The notes below the pieces were generated by a model, which saw only the letters and a list, made by a program, of their open reading frames with translations, was not told the origin of the DNA and made no database searches. DNA of 26,467 nucleotides from Zelonia costaricensis (lineage: Eukaryota > Euglenozoa > Kinetoplastea > Trypanosomatida > Trypanosomatidae): positions 1 to 26,467 of the forward strand of contig JASAOO010003167.1 in assembly GCA_030849075.1 (NCBI GenBank), written 5' to 3'. Positions 1-8,220 of this stretch are shown here, one piece after another (position 1 is the first letter of the stretch; each line of letters opens with the position of its first letter). The position numbers and the translations under genes were made by a program.

Positions 1-354
1 GGAGGGGGGTGGAGGGAGGGGACGGCGGTGTTCGCATGGCGGCTGGGGTGAGTGTGTGCTGACAAACATGCGAAGAGGGCCCCCCGCTCCCTCCAACAAC
101 GAAGAAGAAAAAAAAGACGTGAGCCCATGCGCCGGTCTATGAAAGAACAACAACAAACAAGAACAACCTGTCGCTAGTGTACATGGGCCCAAAAGGGCCG
201 GGGGGAGAGAGACAGAGATGCATGGGGAAAACGGGGGAGGGGGGGGGGTACATGGCGTGGAGGCAGCGCACTGGTGCGGCGCTCTCCTCGTCGTCGCGGC
301 CTCCCTGGCTTGCCGCCGCCCCGGCGATGCGGCACACCCCTTCCCCTGACGCGC
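1..354 (-). other. 3' flank of the AMP-deaminase-like gene
   Basis: This is non-coding sequence downstream of the stop codon of the minus-strand gene at 355-7494. It holds a run of G on the plus strand near 238-248 (C-rich in the transcript) and a purine-rich plus-strand stretch at the very edge. It most likely carries the start of that gene's 3' UTR. I see no second gene in it; the window ends before any neighbour. Confidence 0.6.
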
Positions 355-3300
355 TCAGTCGTCTGCCATCGGCGACGGCGACCAGCGCTTCCGGCCCTGT
401 GGCGCGCCCGCCTCCAGCGGCGGGAGCTTCGCCCTGGACGAGACCCGCTCCGCCTCCCCGACGCGGCTGCTGCTGCTGCTGTGGCTGTGGCTGCCGAGCT
501 CCGCCGGCCCACCGGCCGTCGCGGCAGCGTCCGTCGAGGTCGAGAGCGACGAGGCACGCCAGAGGGACTCGGTGTGGGCGAGCAGCCGCTGTGTCTGTGC
601 GACGGCGTCGCCGTACTGGGCAGCCGGCAGCTTCCGACTCCGCACGGTGCTGTAGATGCCGTCTGCGGCGCCACGCGCCGGCGTGGCGGACGGGGGTGGT
701 GGGGAGGCGCCGCCACCGGCCGCGGCACCGGGGTAAGTGGCGTTGCCTGCCGCTGCCGCTGCTGCGGCGGTCGCCTGCTGCGCACGCGTACTCGTCATCG
801 CGGCCCGCAGCGAGCCGGAGGAGAGCGGCGAGGGCGGCAGAGAGAAGGACGCGGAGGGCTGACTGGTCGGCTTCGTGGCGGGCGACGGCACACTGCGCCG
901 GCCACCGCCGGCCTGCGTGTGCACAAGTCCCGGGGTGTCGTCCGAGGGCTGCGGCTGCAGCTGCATCGGCTGCTGGTGGTGCTCCCGCTGCCCGACGACG
1001 GAGCCGGACGGCAGCGAGATCGTCGACGCGGTGGCCGCGCGGACCTCCTTCTGGGTCATGAGCCCCTGCAGCTCGCGGAGCTTGTCCCCGACGCGCTGGC
1101 GGCGCAGCTGCGCGGCCTGCTGATCCCGCTCCTTCTCCTCCGCCAGCTTCGTCGTCAGCATGCGGTTCTGGCGGTGCAGGTCCGCGACGGCACCGGTGAG
1201 CTCCCAGAGCTGCCGCTGCATGCGCGAGCGCTGCGCCTCGAGAAGAGCGAGGTCGGCCTCTTTCGGGGTCGTGTCGATGAGGCCCACCGTCGCGCTGCCG
1301 CTCTTCGAGCCGGCGTGCGGGCCGCGAGCCGCCGTCGAGGCGCTGCTCATACGCCCACCGACGCCGCCGTCGCCGCCGCTGCTGCTGCTCCGCCCCGCAC
1401 CACCGCCGGCGCCACCCGCCGCCGTCTGGGCCGTCACCTCGTCGCCCAGCCCGCACAGCTGCTTGCACTGCGCCTCCATGGGCAGCGTCAGCAGCGCGCG
1501 GTGGAAGTGCTGGCCGGAGATGTACTCGAGGTAGCCCACCTCGGTGTGGTACGTCTCGAAGCGGTAGGCCACGCGGACGCTGGAGAGGTGCGTCTTGGCC
1601 ACGTCGTTGCCGGCGCTGCTGGAAAGGAAGTAGAGGGGGCCCAGCTTCTCCTCCTTAAAGCGCACGCTGAAGTTGGAGAGCAGCACGCTGTTGCGCGCCA
1701 CCTCGGACAAGTCGTTGGGGCTCAGCTTCCAGATCTTCGACGCGATCGAGTACTCCTCCAGCAGCGGCTCCTGCGTGTGGTGGTACAGCAGCGGGCTGTC
1801 GGTGCCCAGCGACACGCGCAGCCCACGTCGGAAGAACTCGGGGAAGGGGTTGTGGAGGTAGTTGAGCTGGAGCTTCGTGTTGTTGCTCAGCGGGCTCAGC
1901 GTAACCCCGATCTGGGCAAGGTAGAAGAGGTACTGCAGCGGCGCACTGTCGGCGAGGCGGACGCCGTAGTTGATGCTCTGCGCTAGCAGGAAGCCTCCAA
2001 TAAGGTGGTCGACCCCGCCCGCCTCCCCGCAGCTCGGGCGGAAAGCGAAGACGGAGAAGCGGCGGCGCTGGCGGAAGCGGTTCAGCGAGCGCAAGTTGGC
2101 GTAGAGGTGGTAGAGGTAGTAGTTGTACGGCGGCTCCTCCTCACTCGTCCACTCGTGCGGCGCCCGCGTCGCGAGGTGCAGGGGCATGTCAGGCCGCCGC
2201 TCGTCCTCGACGCAGTCGAAGGCGGCGATGTGGTTGACGAAGTGGAAGAGGCGTGGGTCGCGGTTGGGGTGAAGCGAGACGCGCCAGAGGGGCTCGAAGA
2301 TGTGCTCGAGGTACTCGGCGAAGCTCGCGACGTGGCCCGCCTTCCGCAGCGAGCTGTAGATGCGCGGCACTTGCACGACCCACTGGTTGTGCGACGACGA
2401 CATGCCGTGCGTGTCGAACCAGTGCGAGAGCAGCGCCCACTCCTCCGCGCTCGCGCCGTAGACAGGCAGCCGGCTCTCCGCGAAGGTGTGCTGATCGCGT
2501 GACAGCTCCTCGAAGGTGCGCTTCGTCAGTTCTGCAAAGTAGCGGCCGTTCATCTGGTTGTCAGTCTTGAGCAGCAGCGTCAGCAGCTCGTCCTGCCGCT
2601 GCCCCTCCGAGGCAAAGGGGTTGTGCGGGGCCCCGCCGCCGCTGGACGTCGCGCCGGCCTGCACGTTGAGGTCGTCCACCGTCAGCGAGTCGGCGGAGAT
2701 GTGCAGCTCCGACAGCAGCTGCCGCAGTGTCTGCGGCTCCTTGCCGGTGGGGTGGGAGACGATGTCGTCTCCGTTGTGCGTGGCCTTGTGGACGATAAAG
2801 GCAAGCAGCTGCCGCGCCGTCATGCCCGTCTCCATGCGGATGTTGTTGTCCACCTTCGTTGACTGATAAAAATCGCGGTTGTGCGACGCCCGCTCGACCG
2901 TGCTGCCGAGCTCGCGGCTGTGGTTGACCGCCGCGTGCAGCTTGAAGCGGTGCTCGAGCAGCTGCAGGCGGCGCAGCGCGAAGTCGCGGACGCGGGTGTG
3001 GTCGATAAGGCGCCGTATCTCCTCCACGTGATGGCAGAAGTCAATGTAGTGGTACATGTCCTGCGGCAGCCGCGGGATCTGGTGCACCTCGTGCGGCACA
3101 ATGACCCCTTCCACCGTCTTGTACTTCCACTCGTCCTCATCGAAGTGAAGGTAGAAGCGGGCCCCGGCGGCTGCACCACCACCGCCGCCGCGCACCCCCA
3201 GTGCCTTGTCATGCGGCGAGGCCGACGGGCTCGGCGGCAACGCCCTCTTGAAGGCCCAGCTCATGGACTGCGTCGGTTGGGGCAGCACCGCCTGCGGGTC

Positions 3301-6300
3301 GTGGGTCAGGGCGGCCAGCCAGCCGGCGCGCACCTCGTCGCTCACGTTGCCAACGTCGTCCGCGCCGGCGGCGGCGACCGGGGGCTGCGCGGGCAGGGGC
3401 AAGGCGCTGTACTGCTGCCGCAGGTCGAGCGCGCGGTGCAGGGCCTGGACGAGCTGCGCGTTCTGGATGTCACGGTCAAACGGACCCACCAGCGTCGTGC
3501 GCGGGAAGTCAACGGCGGGGTCGATCACGGCGTACGGCGCCTGCGCGTGCACCGCGGAGAGACTCCCGCTGCCCCCACCCGCGGCCGCCCCCGCACCTGA
3601 CGTGAACGCCATCGAGGCAGTGTGCGACGGGTGCGGCGACGCGCTGCCGGGCCGCCGCGTGAGCGGCACGGCGGAGGGGTAGCGGCTCGGTGGGGTCTGG
3701 CCTGACGCGCTGCTCGTGCTGGTGATGGTCGCGCCCAGAGCGTCCAGCCGCGTCCGCCCGCTGCCGTCATCTGTCGACTCCGCCACATTTCCCGCCCCGG
3801 CGTGCGCCGCACTGCCGCCGCTGCCGCCGCCGCCCACCACTTGCGCCGCGGCCGCCGCGGCTGCCGACGCGTCGCTCTGCATAAGCAGCAGCAGCCGCCG
3901 CTCCGCCGTCCATGACTCGAAGCGGAGCTGCAGGCGGGCCGTGGGCACGCTGGTCAGCTCCACCGCGTTGGCGCGCCACCCGTCGCGCACCAGCGCGGCC
4001 CCGATCCACGACGCCTTGACCTCGCTCTCGAACGAGGACATGCACACCGAGTGCAGCGCCATCTCACTCACATCCGTCGGGGAGAGGCGGTGCTCCTTGG
4101 CGGCCGACGTGTACTCCTCCAGGAGTGCCTCCTGCGACGTGTGGTAGTACAAGGGGCTGCGCGTGCAGAGGGAAACGCACAGACCGCGCCACAGCAGCCG
4201 CGCAACGGGGTGCTCGTGCAGGCTCGTCGCGCCGAGGCTGCCTCGCTCGATGGGGCACATCGCGACACCAATCTGGTGAAGCCCAAAGAGGTACTGCAGC
4301 ACCGGCTGCCGGTCCAGCGCGACGCCGTCCACAACAACGTCCGCGATGAGGTATGACAGCAGCAGCAGGCTCGCGTCGTGCGGCGAGGACGCGTTCGGCA
4401 CCGTCGCGCTCGACGCCACAACGCGGAGCTGCAGTACGTTCAGTCCGCGCCGGCGGCGCAGCGCGTTCAGGGAGCAGAGGTTGGCCCAGATGTAGTAACA
4501 CAGAAAGGTGAGGGAGACCGACTCCGTGTACGGCGTGTCCGCCGGGCGGCGGCGGCGCTGCCCACTTATGGCGTCGCCAGCAGCAGCCCCACCACCGCCG
4601 TCGGCCCCACCCGCCCCCGCACTGACGCCGCGCCCGCCACCCACCCCACCACCACTCCCCGCCGTCGTGTTCCCCACGACGTCCGCGTTCTCGTTGCCCG
4701 TGAGCAGGATCGCGCCGGTGCGCTGCAGCAGCGTGGCGAGGTCGACGTACTTGGGGTCCTCGGGGGCGAGGGTGGCCATGAAGAGTGGCAGGAATAGGTG
4801 GTCGAGCAGCTGCTGGTAGTTGTCGTAGCTCAGCAGCTCCTCCGGGTTCGCCCCGGGCGGCAGCGCGCGCGATGTCGCGCCGGCGGCGAGGCGGGAGCCG
4901 GTGATGGAGTCGACCGGGCCGCGGCCACCCATCCCGCCACGCCCGTCAGCGCCGGTGAGGGAGCGGGTGTCCCGGCCGCGGCCGTCACCGCTCGCCCTAC
5001 CCAAGACGTCCCCGGTGAGGCCCACACCGAAGAGGGGAAAGCCCAGCTGGTCGGTGCCCGGACCACCTGGGCCCATGCCAGCACCACCACCCCCCACACC
5101 CCCCACGCTACCACCGCCACCCAAACTGTTGGCACCGCCGCCCACGCCGCTGCCGCTGCCGCCGACGCCGGTGCCGCGGCCTGCAAGATCGCCGCCGCGG
5201 CTGCACCACTTCGTCACCGGGAACGCCATCTGAAACTGGTTGCAGCGGAACGTGTCCAGCTCGTGGGTGCGCACCCACGCTGCCGTGGACTCCCACTCCT
5301 GCGCCACGACGCCGCTGATCTCCAGCGTCATCTCGGTCGCCTGCGCCCCGCTCGTGCGCACCTCGTTCCGCGTCAGGCACGGCTGGACGGCGCCGGCGAG
5401 GTAGGCGCCGCGCTGCTGCTGCGGACCGTTGCTGAGGCTGAGGAACACGCGCAGCAGCGCGGCGCTCTGCCGCCCACCACCGTTCAGCGTCGGGTCGAGC
5501 GCGTCGTAGTAGGGCAGCGCGCGGTTGACGGAGGGCTGCAGGCCGAGCCCCTCCACCGTGAGCTGGTACGGCTCAGGGAAGTCCAAGAGCTCGCACACCC
5601 GCTCCAGCGTCTGCGGCTCGCCACCGCCACCACCACCACCACCACCACCGGCCGCCGCCGCCGCTGCCGCCGCCGCTGCCGCGGCAGCAGAGCCGCCGGC
5701 TCCGCTGTTCGTCGCGACGACACTCTCACGCGGCGTTGCCGTCTCCGCGGTGCCGACGATGTCGTCGCCGTGCTCGTCAATGGTGCGCTGCATGTACTCC
5801 ACCAACCACTGCGCGTTCATCACTGTGGCGGCGCCGACGCAGTTGTCCACGCGGCACGCATTCGCAAAGAGGCCACCGCCGCGGCGGTAGCGGTCCCCGT
5901 TCTCCTCCACGTCTGCGTTGTGCAGGCGGTGCAGCTGGTACTTCTCTTCGAGCACCTGCAGCCGGTAGCTGCTGGCCTCGTTGCACGACGGGTGCTGCAC
6001 ACACGCGGCCAGCGCCAGGACATCCGCGCAGAACTGCTGCCACGACGCGATCGGGGTGCGCTCGTCGGAGAAGAGGAAGACGCCGTCCACCTGCTGCAGC
6101 GTGATGGGGCCGGCCATGGACAGCGCGGACGGCGGCGGGTGCTGCGGCGTCGACTGCGACGAGGCAGCGAGGCTGCGGAACGCGTCGCCCCCGAAGCCGC
6201 CAGCCCCGCCCCCGCCGGCGATACCGATGCTCGTCAAGGTTCCGTCGCCGCCACCACCGGCTGCAACACCCGCCCCGCTCTCCGCCGCCCCCTTGTCCAC

Positions 6301-7494
6301 CGCTTTGTACGTCTCGCGCATACGCAGGGCACCGCACAGGAGCGGCTGCGCCGCCGCCATCTCGACCCCGCCGTCGTCGCCGGGGAGGTGCACCGTGTAC
6401 ACACTTGCAGTGGCCGCAGCGGCCGCGGCCGCAGACGTCACGACGCTCCCGCTCGCCCCACCGCCGCCGCCCCCGACCCGCCCTGGACCGCCGACGGCAC
6501 TGCCGCTCCCGGCCCCGCCAGCCGGGGTGACCCCGCTGCCGCCGCCGCCGGTGGTGGTGCTGCCAGCCCACACCAGGTTTGACGCGCGACGGTACATCAG
6601 GCTGGAGGGGCGGAGGCGCGAGGACTGACCCAGCGGGCCGCTGCCGCTCGTCAGGCTGCCCGGTGCCGCCGTCGCCAGGCCACCACCGCCACCGGCAGCG
6701 GTAGTGCCGGTGGCGTTGGGGTTGGCGGGCACCGACGGCGAGAAGGGGCGGCGCCACGGGTTGAGGGAGGGGCCCTGACCACCCGCGTTGCCGCCGGCCG
6801 TGTTGGCGGCGCTGCCAGCGCCCGGCACTGCAGCCGCACCGCCAGCGCCAGCGCCTGCTGCTGCTGCGGCGGCGGCGGCAGCCGTGATCGGGGAGGAGGT
6901 TGATGCTGCCGCCGTGCCCGAGGCCGCGCCGCCGCTCGCGTTGGAGAGGCGGTTGGACGTGCTGAGGAGCAGCGACGACCGCTCCGGGAGAGGGCTGGGG
7001 TGTGCGCTCGGTGTGGGCGACACGCCAGACGTCACGAAGGACGGCGTGCCCATCGAGGCCGGCGGCGGGGCCGCGGCGGCGGGTGTGTTGCCGCTGGTGC
7101 TGTTCCTGCCAGCGCCTCCGCCTCCGCGGTGGTGGTGCGTCGAGAGGGAGCCCCCTGCCCCGTCCTCCGAGCCACCACCACCGCCCGCGTTGTTGCCGCT
7201 GCTGTTGCTGTTCGCGAGCACCATCGTGGGCGAATACGGGAAGTTGCTTGCGGTTCCTGCGGCAGCGGTGGGGACAGAGGCGGGTGTGTGGCCGGCGCTG
7301 CTGTTGGCGTACCCGGATGGGGCAGTGAGAATGCGGTTGCCGTGGTGCATCGCCGCCGCGTTGTCGGGGATCGCCAGCGTCGAGCTGGGGGTGCCGCTGC
7401 CGCCGCTGCGGTCCCCGGCGAGGACGATGGAGATGCTGCGACGACGGCCCGCGTACCCGCTGCCCTGCGGCACGCTCGTGTCGTCGTCGTTCAT
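355..7494 (-). CDS. Tandem AMP-deaminase-like protein, both domains predicted catalytically dead
   Basis: This is a 2,379-residue protein. The frame is open 30 codons further upstream, but that extension begins with GTG and holds no ATG; the first in-frame ATG ends at 7494. Residues 1 to about 460 are low-complexity Gly/Ala/Ser/Pro. Copy 1 of the AMP deaminase fold spans about 460-1200 and copy 2 about 1445-2000, followed by a predicted coiled coil (about 2075-2160) and a low-complexity tail. Family landmarks are clear in copy 2: KVDNNIR near residue 1548, RPSCGEAG near 1823, SPLSNN, and GTDSP near 1896. In active AMP deaminases these read KVDTHIH, RPHCGEAG and STDDP, so three zinc-ligand histidines, the catalytic histidine (SHG to NYG) and one aspartate are replaced. 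Copy 1 is further decayed (RVDNCVG, no HCGEAG, CTRSP). The coding frame is otherwise intact, so a structural or regulatory pseudoenzyme is inferred rather than a pseudogene. A role in purine metabolism control is possible but not shown. Confidence 0.93.
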   Translation of the reverse strand: MNDDDTSVPQGSGYAGRRRSISIVLAGDRSGGSGTPSSTLAIPDNAAAMHHGNRILTAPSGYANSSAGHTPASVPTAAAGTASNFPYSPTMVLANSNSSGNNAGGGGGSEDGAGGSLSTHHHRGGGGAGRNSTSGNTPAAAAPPPASMGTPSFVTSGVSPTPSAHPSPLPERSSLLLSTSNRLSNASGGAASGTAAASTSSPITAAAAAAAAAGAGAGGAAAVPGAGSAANTAGGNAGGQGPSLNPWRRPFSPSVPANPNATGTTAAGGGGGLATAAPGSLTSGSGPLGQSSRLRPSSLMYRRASNLVWAGSTTTGGGGSGVTPAGGAGSGSAVGGPGRVGGGGGGASGSVVTSAAAAAAATASVYTVHLPGDDGGVEMAAAQPLLCGALRMRETYKAVDKGAAESGAGVAAGGGGDGTLTSIGIAGGGGAGGFGGDAFRSLAASSQSTPQHPPPSALSMAGPITLQQVDGVFLFSDERTPIASWQQFCADVLALAACVQHPSCNEASSYRLQVLEEKYQLHRLHNADVEENGDRYRRGGGLFANACRVDNCVGAATVMNAQWLVEYMQRTIDEHGDDIVGTAETATPRESVVATNSGAGGSAAAAAAAAAAAAAGGGGGGGGGGEPQTLERVCELLDFPEPYQLTVEGLGLQPSVNRALPYYDALDPTLNGGGRQSAALLRVFLSLSNGPQQQRGAYLAGAVQPCLTRNEVRTSGAQATEMTLEISGVVAQEWESTAAWVRTHELDTFRCNQFQMAFPVTKWCSRGGDLAGRGTGVGGSGSGVGGGANSLGGGGSVGGVGGGGAGMGPGGPGTDQLGFPLFGVGLTGDVLGRASGDGRGRDTRSLTGADGRGGMGGRGPVDSITGSRLAAGATSRALPPGANPEELLSYDNYQQLLDHLFLPLFMATLAPEDPKYVDLATLLQRTGAILLTGNENADVVGNTTAGSGGGVGGGRGVSAGAGGADGGGGAAAGDAISGQRRRRPADTPYTESVSLTFLCYYIWANLCSLNALRRRRGLNVLQLRVVASSATVPNASSPHDASLLLLSYLIADVVVDGVALDRQPVLQYLFGLHQIGVAMCPIERGSLGATSLHEHPVARLLWRGLCVSLCTRSPLYYHTSQEALLEEYTSAAKEHRLSPTDVSEMALHSVCMSSFESEVKASWIGAALVRDGWRANAVELTSVPTARLQLRFESWTAERRLLLLMQSDASAAAAAAAQVVGGGGSGGSAAHAGAGNVAESTDDGSGRTRLDALGATITSTSSASGQTPPSRYPSAVPLTRRPGSASPHPSHTASMAFTSGAGAAAGGGSGSLSAVHAQAPYAVIDPAVDFPRTTLVGPFDRDIQNAQLVQALHRALDLRQQYSALPLPAQPPVAAAGADDVGNVSDEVRAGWLAALTHDPQAVLPQPTQSMSWAFKRALPPSPSASPHDKALGVRGGGGGAAAGARFYLHFDEDEWKYKTVEGVIVPHEVHQIPRLPQDMYHYIDFCHHVEEIRRLIDHTRVRDFALRRLQLLEHRFKLHAAVNHSRELGSTVERASHNRDFYQSTKVDNNIRMETGMTARQLLAFIVHKATHNGDDIVSHPTGKEPQTLRQLLSELHISADSLTVDDLNVQAGATSSGGGAPHNPFASEGQRQDELLTLLLKTDNQMNGRYFAELTKRTFEELSRDQHTFAESRLPVYGASAEEWALLSHWFDTHGMSSSHNQWVVQVPRIYSSLRKAGHVASFAEYLEHIFEPLWRVSLHPNRDPRLFHFVNHIAAFDCVEDERRPDMPLHLATRAPHEWTSEEEPPYNYYLYHLYANLRSLNRFRQRRRFSVFAFRPSCGEAGGVDHLIGGFLLAQSINYGVRLADSAPLQYLFYLAQIGVTLSPLSNNTKLQLNYLHNPFPEFFRRGLRVSLGTDSPLLYHHTQEPLLEEYSIASKIWKLSPNDLSEVARNSVLLSNFSVRFKEEKLGPLYFLSSSAGNDVAKTHLSSVRVAYRFETYHTEVGYLEYISGQHFHRALLTLPMEAQCKQLCGLGDEVTAQTAAGGAGGGAGRSSSSGGDGGVGGRMSSASTAARGPHAGSKSGSATVGLIDTTPKEADLALLEAQRSRMQRQLWELTGAVADLHRQNRMLTTKLAEEKERDQQAAQLRRQRVGDKLRELQGLMTQKEVRAATASTISLPSGSVVGQREHHQQPMQLQPQPSDDTPGLVHTQAGGGRRSVPSPATKPTSQPSASFSLPPSPLSSGSLRAAMTSTRAQQATAAAAAAAGNATYPGAAAGGGASPPPPSATPARGAADGIYSTVRSRKLPAAQYGDAVAQTQRLLAHTESLWRASSLSTSTDAAATAGGPAELGSHSHSSSSSRVGEAERVSSRAKLPPLEAGAPQGRKRWSPSPMADD
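5620..5700 (-). repeat. Poly-Ala/poly-Gly codon repeat inside copy 1
   Basis: GCC/GCG and GGT/GGC-type triplets (plus strand GCC and ACC repeats) encode a run of about 14 alanines followed by about 10 glycines, between the region equivalent to the metal-binding loop of copy 1 and the following conserved EPQTLE segment. Such in-frame triplet expansions are likely to vary in length between strains. Confidence 0.8.
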
Positions 7495-7590
7495 CGCGCA
7501 CGGCGCTGCTGCAAGAGTTCGAAGGGGGGCGCGCGTGCGTGTGTGGGTGTGATTTGTGGGTTGCTCGTACGGAGTGGAGGACACGCACCA

Positions 7591-7660
7591 CTTTCATGAG
7601 ATGCAACATGGACGCGGGTGTCACAGAGGAAGGGAGAGGGGGAGTGGGGGGGGGAGGGGC
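7591..7660 (-). promoter_or_regulatory. Predicted spliced-leader acceptor, AMP-deaminase-like gene
   Basis: In the sense direction a polypyrimidine tract (complement of 7624-7659) is followed by the first AG at 7592-7591. The leader would be about 96 nt plus the spliced leader. Two ATGs that lie between the tract and this AG would be removed by trans-splicing. A CA-rich stretch lies inside the leader near 7530-7550. Confidence 0.5.
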
Positions 7661-7924
7661 AGCGTGTTGGATTCGGTGGAAGCAAGGGTGTGAGGCGTGT
7701 GGGGGTGGGATGTGGCGGGGAGGGGAGGGCGGGACCTTCAGCTCGAAGGAGGCACGCGCACGGAGCCCCTCGCCCCCCCCTCACCTCTTCTCCCTGCCTT
7801 TACGTATTCGTGAAGGTCTGTCCCTGCAAAGTCTCCCGTGCACGACGCAGCGCCGCACCGCTCAGCGGCACTCACTTCCCTCCCCCCGACGCTTCCGGCA
7901 AGTCCACTACATTGCATGGCAGGT

Positions 7925-7947
7925 GGGGTGGGGTGGGATGGGGTGGG
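7925..7947 (+). repeat. G-run array, potential G-quadruplex on the template strand
   Basis: Five runs of three or four G (7925-7928, 7930-7933, 7935-7937, 7940-7943, 7945-7947) are separated by one or two bases, mostly T or AT. This matches the short-loop G-quadruplex pattern. Because all genes here are on the minus strand, the G-rich strand is the transcription template; the RNA would be C-rich. Confidence 0.6.
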
Positions 7948-8154
7948 ATGACAACGCGGTGTCGCTTGGCCATAGGTGCCCCCTCCCGCGTCCTCGCTGC
8001 GCACCTCTCTCCGCACACAGACGTGTTCGGCGTGCGTGCTGGGCAAACATCGATGCGCACCACCGCCTTCGGTGTGCACCGTTTTCCTTTTTTTTTGGGG
8101 AGGGGAAATCCCTCCCCCTTCTTCTCTTCTGCGGTCGTCGCTGAGTTCGTGAGA

Positions 8155-8172
8155 GTGTGTGTGTGTGTGTGT
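8155..8172. repeat. (GT)9 microsatellite
   Basis: Eighteen bases of uninterrupted GT on the plus strand, (CA)9 in the transcript, 49 nt downstream of the uL29m stop codon. Confidence 0.85.
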
Positions 8173-8220
8173 CATGTCTTAGGACCACGTGCGCGGGTCT
8201 GCTTCTGCGTTGCAGCTACG

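Larger units (their letters stand above)
7495..8220 (-). other. Spacer between uL29m and the AMP-deaminase-like gene
   Basis: This 726-nt spacer contains, in sense order, a (CA)9 tract just after the uL29m stop (8172-8155), a plus-strand poly-T/sense poly-A run near 8086-8096, a plus-strand guanine-repeat array at 7925-7947, and the acceptor region of the next gene. No credible ORF with family features lies here; the long open frames it shows are GC-driven shadows. Confidence 0.6.

Noticed and set aside
274..1986. 570-codon open frame on the plus strand
   Set aside because: It is a mirror of the C-terminal AMP-deaminase-like region; composition is Leu/Arg/Val-rich as expected for the antisense of a GC-rich gene.
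4798..6582. 594-codon open frame on the plus strand
   Set aside because: It is antisense to the conserved AMP-deaminase-like coding sequence, has Arg/Ala/His-rich GC-shadow composition and no family motifs; stop codons are simply rare in such GC-rich sequence.
355..7494. Calling the AMP-deaminase-like gene a pseudogene
   Set aside because: The frame runs 2,379 codons without stops or frameshifts, and conserved skeleton motifs persist in both copies; loss is specific to active-site positions.
7495..7584. Thirty-codon upstream extension of the AMP-deaminase-like frame
   Set aside because: It begins with GTG and has no ATG. Trypanosomatid translation normally begins at ATG, and its content (THTHTRTR) is leader repeat sequence.
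5777..7624. 615-codon minus-strand open frame overlapping the N-terminus of the AMP-deaminase-like gene
   Set aside because: It is a frame-shifted shadow rich in Arg/Gln/Gly without domains; the real frame carries the conserved motifs.
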